The position numbers and the translations under genes are program-made. This document shows, in pieces, positions 12,564-24,265 of a stretch of DNA of 64,000 bases (position 1 is the first letter of the stretch; each line of letters starts with the position of its first letter). Source of the stretch: Sipunculus nudus (Eukaryota; Annelida; Sipuncula; Golfingiida; Sipunculidae); assembly GCA_026874595.1 (NCBI GenBank), contig CM049306.1, forward strand, positions 43,524,019 through 43,588,018, written 5' to 3'. The notes under the pieces were generated by a model, which had not been told where the DNA came from, ran no database searches, and saw only the letters and a program-made list of their open reading frames with translations.

Positions 12564-13855
12564 TTGATTGATTGATTGATAGTCTTTATTTCCTCCAGTG
12601 ATGAAGATATACAATCAATATATATATGCGTGAAAGCAGAAAATTCAGTAATATGCAAAGATACAAAAGTGCGACATATAAGAAGATAAAGAATTACCAA
12701 ACGTAACACAAGGAATTAAACAAAAGGAATTGAACTGAGAATTGTTACTTTTAAAATATTATCTAGAAACACGCTTCATTATAGTTATAATAATGAAAAT
12801 ATACAGTGACAGCCATATGTTAGCACATATTCCAGTGCATACAATAAAGCATAATTAAACAGTTGGTACATGTATTAAATGACACTAAATGCAAGCAAGC
12901 ATGCATGCTTCATGAGGTAACTTGAACTGAAAAATATATGAACTTAGTCCATATATATAAAAAGGTAAAATATTCCTCGTCCCCAAGAAATAAGTCGTCT
13001 GGCATAGGCCCTCCTAACACGGCTTCGATCAATATATTTCGATCTAAAACTAAATAATCAATTAAAATATCTTGCATGTTCAAACGCATTGTGGTCCAGA
13101 TTTTTTGTCTCTTGCCATTTAAGGCATTGCAGTCAAATACACAGTGTTCTACTTTGAGACCATGCAGCCACATTGTATACAAAGTTCATTATCAGTATAA
13201 CGTAGCCATGCATGGATCTACTAGCAGTCGAGCTAAAAACATGAATACGAACAAGGAACGCGGAAAGTAAATGGCTGCTCTCCACAAAGGAGATGGTTTG
13301 ATACAACAAAACGGCATGACTTTATTAAAATTTGTAAGGTGGGCATCCCCGGCAGCATTTTCTTCGAAAATTAGTTGTTCATTCGACGCTACCGCTTGCA
13401 TAACAACCTTTTTCCAGACTTGTTTTCCAGGAAACAGCCCATAACTGAGGAACTGCTCTAACGTGTACATTAAGTTGTATTTCTTAGGGATGTCAATAAT
13501 GTCATTAGCAAAACCCTTACTTCTTGACCGTTTGCAAATACTGACTTGATAAAATCTTGAAAAGAAAATGGTCTTACATGGATTTCCTATTGGTAAACAA
13601 CATAACCGGTGCAAGAATAAAAGTTTGGAAATGTCTATAAATCCTCGCATACTGAAAAACCCAAGCAAACTGGATACACATACCGAACGTGTGCGTTTAC
13701 GAAAACCCTGAAAAACTTTAAGGCAAAATCTAAGCAATCGTTCCAGTTCTAAATACTCTGTCTCGGAGAGACAGTTCCATAATTCACACCCAAATAACAC
13801 CCGCGGTAATATTACTGACCGCAGGAGCTTACCCATAGTAATAGGATTAAGTTTC
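12564..13855 (-). mobile_element. 5'-truncated non-LTR retrotransposon (LINE) with a (TCAA)n tail
   Basis: On the minus strand, 13857-13192 encodes about 220 residues resembling the C-terminal region that follows reverse transcriptase in mollusc LINE polyproteins (LPRVLFGCELWN, then LERLLRFCLKVFQGFRKRTR). A frameshift or stop near 13160-13190 separates this from a second stretch (13182-12910) that keeps a zinc-binding-like Cys/His segment (VEHCVFDC). The reverse-transcriptase and endonuclease portions are absent. The 3' end carries AATAAA followed by four TCAA repeats (12564-12580). It is a dead copy. Confidence 0.75.
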
Positions 13856-14050
13856 ATAGTGATCAGTGATCAGCCCTGTCCGACTTTTCATCCGTCCGCC
13901 CGTAAACAATTGTAATGCGACGCGATATCTCGAAATGAATTACTCAGACCTACGTCTAATTGTTGTAGCAGGGGCATCTTATGGATCTCCAGAACTGATT
14001 AGATTTTGGTCACGGTTTAATTATTTTTATTTTTTTTATTAATTTGTTTA
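13856..14050 (+). repeat. Right copy of the 195-bp direct repeat flanking the LINE fragment
   Basis: Partner of 12369-12563. It has the same length and roughly 97% identity by eye; differences are clustered near 13973-13990. Confidence 0.85.
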
Positions 14051-14680
14051 CACAATTTTTTACATTTCATATGCGACACCTTTCTTTAAACGTTTTGGTG
14101 TGATCTACTTCTAATTATAGAAGCAGTTGCATCTTATGGGTCTCCAGAGCTGATTAGGTTTTGTTCACACTTGGTTTCTTTTTGGATTTTGTTATGAATT
14201 CTTACATTTTTAAATTTTTTAAATGAATTTTGAAATCATTTACATATCAAATGCAATGCAAGCCTGGAAAAAATTCACATAAATGCATGTCTTCTTAAGA
14301 TGGTGGGCATATCTTAAAGGTCTTCTTACCTGAACAGGTTTAAGTCACAGGCTGATGGATTGTGGGATTTTTTTATGAATTTTTATGTCTAATGTCAAAC
14401 ATTTATATGCAATGCAGTATCTTACAAAGTGTTATTAAAAATCATTTTTTATTAACCAGGCAGGTATATTTTTTATTTGATTAGATTTAGGTGCATTCGT
14501 AGTTTATTTTGTAATTATTTTTCTACATGCGGTATCTTTATCATGTTTCAGATTCGATTACAAGGCAAAGTACACATTTCTCACATAAGTCACTTTCCGT
14601 ACTGGCAGCAGATTAGGTTTTCCTGATTCAGCTTACACGAAGTGGACCTTTATTGTTTTCGGTCAATTCTGTGAGTGTTT

Positions 14681-14702
14681 GTGTGTGTGTGTGTGTGTGT
14701 GT
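14681..14702. repeat. (GT)n microsatellite
   Basis: About 11 GT dinucleotides. Confidence 0.9.
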
Positions 14703-15360
14703 ATGTACAGTTTTCTTACAATCCCGTTTTGCGGGGGATCCAGTCCTCTGGACATGTTTTATTTCAAGGAAAGTTTTGTATATTGGTGCGGAAACAGTAT
14801 TACTATTTAAGAAACACAGTCGGACAATAACAATTACAACATGACACTTGGGGTGGGGCGGATTGGGGAGGAGTGAGGGTGGGGGTTGACACGAGAATAA
14901 CTGTACATCTGTCACAGCAGTGCCCCATTACAAATCAAGTACCCTGGTACAGTACTAGTGAATACAAGAATCTAAAAATATCAATAACTAGCCCACTTTT
15001 GTTGCTTTTATTATCAAATTTCAGATTTAAACAGATTAAATACGTTTACATGCAGTGAAAATTAAATCAACAGTATTTAAGGGGGGGAAGTGCCATGGTC
15101 GAAGTTTGGCATAATTTAAGGTACTGATTTTATATTTATGTTAATAATAGTAGGCCAGCCAAACTCTGAAAAGTCCTCCAGAATTATTTTTTTTACGGCA
15201 CCGCTTGTTAATAGAATGCATCCATGTGGGATCTGTCCAATGTTGGGGGGGGGGTGAAAAAGCTGGGGGTGGATGCCATCGCATAATTTGAACGTGAAGG
15301 TCATTTTTATGGTCATTTTTATTTCATTTCGGTGTTTTCCTTGTTTGGTGTAATAGGCCA

Positions 15361-17619
15361 CTTTTTTCCATTCAAGATGTCAATCAAGATGTCCATAATA
15401 TCCAAATATTTTGTTGATTGCAAATGAAAATTGTGAATTGTAAACTGATAAACTTATAATGATAAAAATGTAGATAATTTACTACATAGGACTTTGATTT
15501 CACTGAATTTGTAACCCTGTGTCTGCACTGTACATAGTCTGATCGCCCTGTCTGTGGGTTTGGGTGTTTGTCTCTCACTCTTCTCTGAGAAGTCTGAATT
15601 CAATAATGATTTGGTAATTTGACTGACTTGGTCATTTTATGATGTATGGGCCATATTGGAACCCTATTGTTTTCTATACGACCGTGGCAACCAGGGGGCG
15701 CCGGTGACTATGAGACGGCTACCTTATATTTTGCTTTTGATGTCAGTTTGTTCTCAGTGTTAACATATATTGACAACTTGACTGCAGCTTCTTGAACAAT
15801 ATTAAGTTTTTATACTCCTTCCATTGTAGTGATATCAAGTTATTTTCTTTCTTTCTTATTGTCATGAAACAGATTAATTCTCAATAGGACGCATTCTGCA
15901 TTTTTATTTTCATGTGTGATAGTGCTAATTAGTGTATAATCATCCTTATACTGTTTTAATAGAGAAATCTGCTATGCCGACTATAGTGTTAAGAATAAAA
16001 AAATATGATAAAATATTATGACATAATGTTTGTCAATAAAAATATTTATTATTGAATATCCATGACTGATTAATCGATTGCTTGCAGGGTTCATTTCTAA
16101 ATAACTTGAATGAAAGTCCCTGGTGTATGAAAACAGTCATATGCAAATATGATGACAGTTATAATTACAAATAATAAATATATTAATTTGGTAATTAGAC
16201 TGATATTATCCTCAAAAGCTCTACCTTTTATTATTTAGTTCAAATATATCATCTAGCAGGTTTGGTGATATACCATGTACCAGTTTTGTACTTTGATTAT
16301 TGGTCAACCTGAATGCTGTTAATGCAATATTTTGTGTTTCTTTTAGTTAAAAGACCCCAATATAATCTGTTAAAACCTTGATATACAAACCTTGATGCTG
16401 TTTTGAGCTATAATCAATTAACACCTTGTGAAGGTAACATCCATGTACATGGTGCCTGCTGATGATGTGCGTTGGTAAGGATACAAAAGTTGCATTAGTA
16501 AAATAGAGCTTTAATTTATTAACTTCTTGTAAAAGTAACATCAAGATGCGTGCTGATGATATGCGTTGGTAAGGATACAAAAGCTGCATTTCGAAAATGG
16601 AGCAGTAATCAATTAACTCCTTTTGAAAGTAATATTGAATGATGTAGCATAATATAAATAAGTAAGGTACATAATTAGTCAGCTACACAGGTATATAGGA
16701 AGAGATAGACTTGGCGTCCTACATTACATGGCGAGAGCTTGGTTAAGTGTGATAGAGCGTATATATACTTCAGGCTAGGATTAGTATACTAAATTAAGAA
16801 TCTACCGTCTCAACTAGTTACCAATATAAGTTATATAGTCATATTCGGTATACATATGGAGCTTCCTACATTAAGTTTCAGTGTTTGGTATTTTTGCATC
16901 CAAAAGGTGTAACTTTGATGTTCAGCTGGAATGTGTGACCTTTTGATCATCAGTAGTGTTCAATAAATGCTAAGTTACCAATCCAGTCCAAATTTGTTCC
17001 TTTTGACCTTGAATATGACAGTGAGAAAGTTACTTGGACCCTTCTCTATGTTTTCATTACAAAAAAGTTGTATATTAAATAAGGGGCACTGTAAAAGCGG
17101 TATACAGGCGATAAAGGTTCTAAAGATACCAACATCCTGGTCAACATACCGACTATCTTGGTCCAATAGATTTATTACCAATAAGCTGAAGCACATTTGA
17201 CCGTGTACTTGCTCTTGAGCACATTGACGCTGTGTGTATCTAATTAAACTGAAATCATTATCAAAAGATACCCCAAGTAATTTTACAGATTTATTATAAA
17301 TTATTTCTATGAGTTAGTTGTCGAACTGTATAATTACATTAAAACCATCCATCGCAAATGTTTTAAATTTATCTGGATTAGCTTGTTATTATACAAGTAT
17401 AGCTCAACCATTTCCAAGTGGTAGATGATTCTGACATAAAGTATCTCTTTTAACACTACGATTTCACTATTATACTTATAAAGCCCAAAACACATCAACA
17501 CAAGTGTTGTGCATGAATCTTAAAATCTGGTGAAAGTCGCTTCTGTTTATTTATCTGATTATCCTTAGCAATCTGCAGATCGGACAGAAACCTGACAGGC
17601 ACCCCCCCCCCCCTCAAAG
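15361..17619. other. AT-rich intergenic DNA with a short tandem duplication
   Basis: No gene supported. Positions about 16406-16640 hold a 94-bp tandem duplication (the TGCTGATGATGTGCGTTGG block at 16457 recurs at 16551 and decays after that). A CTCF-like core (CCAGGGGGCGCC) sits at 15691-15702, and a poly-C run at 17602-17613. Confidence 0.5.
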
Positions 17620-18290
17620 TTTTGTTTACAGGATAGATACCAGTGCTTCCCGGAGGAAAACATAGTCGTATGAGTTTTAATTATAGGTTAGATACCAGTA
17701 CCATCTGTCGGAAAACCTGGGCGTATGAGTTTTGTTTACAGGTAAGACACCAGTGCCACCTGGCGGAAAACATAGTCGTATGAGTTCTGTTTACAGGTAA
17801 GATACCAGTGCTACCTGACGGAAAAAATAGTCGTATGAGTTTTGTTTACAGGTTAGATACCAGTGCCTCCTGGAGGAAAACATAGTCGTATGAGTTTTAA
17901 TTATAGGTTAGATACCAGTGCCAACTGTCGGAAAACCTGGGCGTATGAGTTTTATTTACAGGTTAGACACCAGTGCCACCTGGCGGAAAACATTGTCGTA
18001 TGAGTTTTGTTTACAGGTAAGATACCAGTGCCACCTTGCGGAAAACATAGTCGTATGAGTGTTGTTTACCGGTTAGATACCAGTGCCATCTGGCGGAAAA
18101 CATGGTTGTATGAGTTTTGTATACAGGTTAGATACCAGTGCCACCTGGCGGAAAATATGGTTGTATAAGTTTTGTTTACAGGTTAGATACCAATGCCAAC
18201 TACCGGGGGAAAATACACGTATGAATTTGCTTTCGAGTTAGATACAAGAGCCACCTGCTGAAAATATAACCGAATGAGCTTTACTTTTAG
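17620..18290 (+). repeat. 55-bp minisatellite, about 12 units, with a 220-bp higher-order period
   Basis: Units start every 55 bp (17620, 17675, ... 18170). The shared core is ACAGGTTAGATACCAGTGCC followed by ACCTGGCGGAAAACATAGTC. Variant units repeat in order: unit 2 (17675) and unit 6 (17895) share TTTTAATTATAGG and CCTGGGC, units 1/5 share GGAGG, units 3/7 share GACACC, and units 4/8 share GGTAAGATACC. This gives a four-unit, 220-bp higher-order repeat. The last two units decay. Confidence 0.9.
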
Positions 18291-18627
18291 GTCAACTACC
18301 CCCTTCCCCTATCTACTCAATACGAACCTCAGCTAGTTACTTTGAGGTGGCCGGGACAACATGTCTCAGCTGTCAAAATTAAATTTGTTACATTCCAAGG
18401 TTTATCTTCTTGCATTTCACATGCGCATGCTTACAGAACTTATGCCCTAAAACCGGCCTTGAAACGATTCTTATCCAAAGTAATGGGACGGATTACATCA
18501 CCATCCTCACTACATTTATATCTCCGGCGCTTGTGTATTTAATTCAATTTAATTTTAATGCCCATAAACCTAACCAGCGGAGTCGTGCCCTAAGGTTCTA
18601 AGCAAATGTCCTTAGAAGCATGAAATA

Positions 18628-18642
18628 AGGTCAACGTGACCT
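18628..18642 (+). promoter_or_regulatory. AGGTCA-n3-TGACCT palindrome (estrogen-response-element type)
   Basis: The sequence AGGTCAACGTGACCT is a perfect inverted repeat with a 3-base spacer. It lies in a tandem repeat far from any start codon, so a regulatory role is conjecture. Confidence 0.4.
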
Positions 18643-19002
18643 ATATTCCGCGACCTATAGGAATAGATGTCATATAAACACCTAGACAGTCATGGTGATC
18701 TATATTCTGCGACCTATAGAAAAAAGATGACATATGAGCACCCTGAATCTCAGATGGGCACAAACTGTATCTGTTAGGCCTTCAATCTTCTTACGCAACA
18801 TCCAGGGAAGTTCTAGGAAAATCTCCTTGGAAATCTGAAATTAAGTCATGGTGACCTATATGTTGTGACCTATACGGATCGAAAACATGATTTTGAGAAC
18901 CCAGACAGTCAGACGGGGCACAAATTGTATTCATTAGGCCTATAATCTTTTAACGTAAGATTCTTTGAGTTCCTGGGCAAATGTCCTTGGAAATATGAAA
19001 TT

Positions 19003-19017
19003 AGGTCACCGTGACCT
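19003..19017 (+). promoter_or_regulatory. Second AGGTCA-n3-TGACCT palindrome
   Basis: AGGTCACCGTGACCT, a perfect inverted repeat with a 3-base spacer, in another unit of the same tandem repeat. Confidence 0.4.
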
Positions 19018-19460
19018 ATATTCTTCTAACTATTGGGAAAGATTTTATATGAGCACACAGACAATAAGATGGGACACATAATTGTATTCATTAGGCCTAG
19101 AATCTTCTTATGTAAGATTCTGAGAGGTCCTGTGCAAATTTCCTTGGGAACATGAAAAGAGGTCTCCGTGATCTATATTCTGCGACCAATAGGACAAAAT
19201 GACATATTATCACCCTGAATGTCAGATGGGCACAAATTGTATCTTTTAGGCCTCGAATCATCTAATGCAACATCTAAGGGAGGTCCTTGGCAAATCTCCT
19301 TGGAAACCTGAAATTTGGTCATGGTGACCTATATTCTGCGAGCTACGGACCAGAAATGTGATTTTGAATACCCAGACAGACAGGGTACAAATTGTATCAA
19401 TTTCCGTTTGAACCCTCTATTGTAAAATCATAGGGGTTCCTTGGAAAATCTCCTTTGAAT

Positions 19461-22400
19461 CCTGAAAATTTCTTATAATACATGTCAAAATAAAAAATTA
19501 ATACAAATTTTATTTTCCGTCCGTTTTACAACATAGTAACATTAGCCATAGGCTATTCCCACAGACAATATATATAATAACATTAATAAAAGAAATGAAC
19601 ACCCAGTCAAATTCAGCTGAGCGTTTAACCCACTTGTTCTGGTTATTATCACTATGGAGAATGAATCTATAACGGTCTCCAAAACCTATCGCATGTTAAT
19701 GCGATAACTACGGAAATACATTGCCCCTCTCACTATATTTAAAACCCGGTAGAATCAGCTGATCAATCCGGAGGAACATTCTCCAGTGAAAAAAAAGAGC
19801 TTTATTGGGAGGAGACATTTTTCTCTATTACCTTCTGTGGTCTATACTTTTCATTATTTTACTTTGACTGAAATATCAATCTGTCCAAATCTGAATGCAT
19901 ATATGTGTGGGTTGGGGGGGGGGGGGGGTGAGTGTGGAATGAGAGGGCCACCCTCACCAAGCAATTATATTAATTAGTGAATAAAATAAGTAATGATTAA
20001 GCACAAATGCTTTATTATCAACAATAATTTTAACATCGTGGAAAATAATGCAGAAAACCACATATGAAAATTTTTTGTAGGTGTGTGTGTGTATTTGTGT
20101 TATAAATTTGCTTTACTTATCATACTGACATTTATTTTACACTGTCTGGTTTAGTGGAAACCATACCTTATCTATATGTGGATCTTATTTTAAATAATTT
20201 TATTGTTACTAGCATAATACAAAAAAGCCGTGACATTTATTCTGCCTAATTAATCTAAATGTATACAGCTACAATTTTAGATAAATGCTAATGACATTTT
20301 ATAATGTTCCATGAAGTATTTCCATGTAGTACAAGTCAATCAATTCTGATCGCGTTCATATTTATAAACATTCTACCTGAGATCATACCCCCCATTTTCC
20401 ATAATGGTGATCCTTCACAATTTATAGTCTTTCTGAATATATTACTTCGCCACCAATAATATAAATTAATGTCGATATAAAAACAAATGTTTTATTTACA
20501 TTAATCTTTAATATCTGCCCACAGTATGTTAACCTTTAAGTACTTCTATAAACTGATCATCAACTATCAAGGGAACATAATCGAAGTGTAGTATTTATAG
20601 CATAAACAATCGTCATTGTTCGCAAAAGCAATAATTCAACGAACGTATATACAAACGAAACTCTTACGCTAAGTCGTCCTTTTGTAAAGGACCAGCAGTA
20701 GGTCGTCTGCCACATGAAATGTGTATGATCAGTGACGTCATAAGTGGTGCGCACTTATTGGATGTTTCATGTACCATTGGGTAATTAAAGGCGCCTGGGA
20801 CAGGGCGCTTTCATCAGGATGATGTTAATTAATTGTTAATTGCTCGCGACTCCTTGTGGCAGTATCCATGCATTAAGTTTGAGTGTGGTTTTAATTTTCC
20901 GGGATCCCAAAGAATAGAAGTACTATATTAGTAACCATACATAGACCTGTGTATGTTTGTATAATTGTATATACAGCAATCATCATCAAACCACTGTTCT
21001 GACTAAGAAACAAAAGTAAATGTAGAAGTTCCTCTCTCCCTCTCTCTCTCTCGTGTGTATTTGAACAATAGTGTATGGTATGAATACTCAAAGAAGTTAA
21101 GTGTCTTTTTATCATTATATATTATAAATTTTATCAAAATGAGAATGGAAAGTTTATTTAAGTCAAGTAAGCATACAGAATATAGGGAAATGATATTTAC
21201 TGGAAAATATATTTTCAAATGGGCTATTTATATATTTATATGCGATTACGTTTTTGCAAGAAAGGCGGTAACATATATATTATAAGCTGTCATATAGATG
21301 AATCATGAGGGATTCGTATTATGGGGATGTCGCTATATGTGAATTTTCGTTTAAGGCCTAAAAGAAGCCTGGTAGGAGTATCATACTTATTATATACAAC
21401 GACATTGGTGTGTTCGAAATATACGGTTTTGATTATTTCACGGGTGTCATGATTTTACATTTTATTCATCACACCACACGTTCGATCCATATATAAATAG
21501 CAGGTTTCAAAGTTGCCAACAATTGTAAATGGGACAGTGGGTCCGGCAAGACAGAAAAATTATCGAATCCCAAAGGATTTAACTCGAATCCGAAATGAAA
21601 AGAAAACTTTTTTTTCGAAAATACGATTCAAAAGATTAATTTGATCGCTGTATGCTTGAGAATTGACCATATGATACGATCAGCCTTTTACAGCGCAGAA
21701 TTTAAATATATATGCATGATTCCCGCGAAAACGCAGACGTGAACCAAACCTAGCTCCCGAATCTCCCTTAAACTGCTTGCATATTCCAGTGGTCTGGTAT
21801 TGATTTCGAATCCTTTTGTAAATATTTCAATAAGCTGGTGCTTCTCATTTTAAAATATGATTTTCTAAATTGAATAATATTTTATCCATACTTTCAATAA
21901 AATGTCGTGATTAAATTTGTAGTGAGTGAGTATATATAGTCATATTTGGCCCCACTGGAAGCTGTATTGACAAACAAAAAAATACAGAGCATTGTATTTT
22001 TTAAGCATTAACCTAAAATTTAAATTCTTAAAATTACACATTTTATATTCGTACATCGTGGGGGTACTGGTTTTGTCGCCATAGAACATACTAATGTTTG
22101 CAAAAATAAATAACCTATATATACACACTCCTTGTGTTAAGTCTACAGACAGGAGTTAGTGGTTTCGCCTATATATTGCTGAAATATGACTTGCGGAGAA
22201 AATAAAAAGCCTTCAACAATTTAAATGACCATATCAATTGAGTCCGTGTAACAATACGCTGACCAGAGATCCAAATATTTTTTCAACCATGATATCATAT
22301 AAAAAAAAGGTACATGGACTTCACTTTAAGAAAACTCTTCAATCTGTCAATAAATATTTTGAGAGCGTAAAGGAGAAATATTTTTTTCAACATTGTCATT

Positions 22401-22555
22401 GAAAACTTTAAAAAATTGAGCATTTTTTTATTTTATAAACGTGGGACTGAAATCAGAGTCAAATTAAGGAGGTTTTTTTAAAATTCAATTGAAAGATCTG
22501 TCAAACTGAATCCGCAACAACCAGAACTAACCTTAACAAAAAGGATATAAGAGAG

Positions 22556-22605
<50 letters not shown>

Positions 22606-22643
22606 AGAGAGACAGAGAGAGACAGAGACAAAGACAGAGAGAG

Positions 22644-22685
<42 letters not shown>

Positions 22686-23940
22686 AGAGAGAGAGAGAGA
22701 GAGAATGAAAGCTTACAATTTGTGGTTATAATTTTAATCAATTCATCCTTAATATACGTTTTTTTTCGCAAACAAATAACTGTATATGAAATCAAATATA
22801 AACCTTATCCTCTTTGGTACATTATTTTTTTTAAATATAAAATACAGAACATCACTATTGACACAAACCAGGGAGAGGTTAATCCATGTGTTGGCTGTGG
22901 TCTTGTGGCGTATGGGGATAAAATCGGGTAAATCAGCCTGACTTCCCGATAAGAAATAATGACGATTATTTGATGTTATCGGTGTTTATGATACTGTAAG
23001 CTCGGCGATCTTCATTGTGAACGTGTCAGGGAGAGCAGGGGCTTTAAAGTATTAAGTATAGCACTGGTCAAAACATCTCGTGGCCTCGGGATTAAAACCC
23101 CCCATCGTAAGTACTCTGGTTCCTGAAATAGCCAAGAGTGTAGCAGTGACAGCGAGTTTAGAGTTCAGTTAAAGGTAAGTGTCGGCGAACAAAGATGTAT
23201 CGCCTTCACAATGATTACACTAATGAGGTCCTTCACAGTTTGGGGAAACGTTCAGCGTTTTGAAATAAGTGGGCAGAGCTTTAGGGTCGTTACTTCAATA
23301 TATACTTCAACAGTGTGTACATCCTTTGTTTTTCGTTCTTATTCCAGGGTGGGTTATAATTGCAATTGGATAAGTTGTAGGTATACACGTGAGAGTGGCA
23401 GGTATTGACGTTAATAAGGCAAGGTTGTTTTGTTCAGAACAAAACTGTGATAAACATACGTGCTTGCTGACAAAACACGCTTACCGCATTAAAGCCCCCA
23501 AGGAACCCCTCGTTGCCGAATAGAATACAATAGATTTGCGCGTCTTTGGTACGGGTATTGTTCCGTACAGTGCGATTGCAGCAAGTGACCATCATCTACT
23601 TATACTAAGACCCCCACAGAACTGCTGAAACAGCGAATTAGGTATCGGGGCCCAGTTGAGCCGCAGGTGCCCGCTATCAATTGCATGCTAAACATATTTC
23701 CAAACAAACTTGTCGGTAAATAGGTTCAGGATTGTCGTGAAAACGGCGATAATCGCACCCACTTATAATGTGTCATCGTTGGCAGGGAAAGGACTAAACA
23801 ATTGGTAATCAACAAGTTTGTATTCCTTCTGATTCCTAATTAAACGTGGAGAGCAAGCATTCAATTAAGTGTGCATTCCTGGAGATTTACCTGAGCCGGG
23901 GGAAGGCGCGTCAGCTCATCAAAATCAGTGAGGCGTTATT
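19461..23940. other. AT-rich intergenic DNA upstream of the second homeobox gene
   Basis: No gene supported; short frames at 19786, 20560, 21055, 22478, 22722 and 23211 have no domain. A poly-G run lies near 19914-19928 and a (GA)n tract at 22552-22705. The last kilobase, 22950-23940, is less AT-rich and could hold regulatory DNA for the downstream gene. Confidence 0.4.
22552..22705. repeat. (GA)n microsatellite, about 150 bp
   Basis: Nearly pure GA dinucleotides with GACA and AATG interruptions. Confidence 0.95.
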
Positions 23941-23949
23941 TCGATTATA

Positions 23950-23985
23950 ATATAAAACCGTGATCTCGCGACGTCGGGTCATTCT
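23950..23985 (+). promoter_or_regulatory. Putative core promoter of the second homeobox gene
   Basis: TATAAAA at 23950-23956, with an initiator-like TCATTC around 23979-23984. This places a transcription start near 23980, 30 bases after the TATA box and about 285 bases before the start codon at 24266. Confidence 0.45.
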
Positions 23986-24265
23986 GGTTTCAACACTCTG
24001 GGATTACGTACTTGTTTTATGGTATATCTGGTTATAGGAGGACTGAATACGCTACTTATACCCCGCGCTTGTAACTTCACTCTCAGTGAAACCTTGACAT
24101 TTTAACCAATCCAAATCTACTGGACAACGCCGATATACATTTGTGTGGTTTCACCTTCACATCCAATCTCACTTTGGTTAATTTATAAATTCTACTTCTG
24201 CATTGGACAAGGCAAAGAGACCCACAACTGATACAAGGTATATCTGCAGAAATATTACAATTGGA

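Larger units (their letters stand above)
11171..15360. mobile_element. Degenerate non-autonomous element, same family as the insertion at 59461-62074, interrupted by a LINE
   Basis: The left end (from about 11173, CAAGGGACTCGTAGGTCAC, then CTCAGCTG) matches the left end of the element at 59461 (CAAGGGACC..GGGTCACG..CTCAGCTG). Internal blocks also match: 11940-11965 resembles 60748-60780, and 15045-15135 resembles 61425-61500. No coding capacity is evident outside the LINE insertion. The right boundary is not clear and the end given is approximate. Confidence 0.45.
18610..19460 (+). repeat. ~157-bp tandem repeat with palindromic hormone-response-like sites
   Basis: About five diverged units marked by the block GTGACCTATATTCT (near 18695, 18850, 19011, 19165 and 19322), plus a partial one near 18637. 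Other shared blocks are GATGGGCACAAATTGTAT and CTTGGAAATCTGAAAT. Two units keep a perfect AGGTCA-nnn-TGACCT palindrome. Confidence 0.8.

Noticed and set aside
13192-13857. Host gene encoding a 221-residue protein
   Set aside because: The sequence matches the C-terminal part of mollusc LINE polyproteins, is frameshifted downstream and ends in a TCAA tail, so it is a transposon fragment.
17620-18290. CRISPR-like array (regular 55-bp period)
   Set aside because: The repeats abut with no unique spacers, all positions drift, and the genome is animal.
24203-24265. Upstream extension of the NKL homeobox reading frame
   Set aside because: It has no ATG; the frame would have to start at TTG. The ATG at 24266 is used instead.
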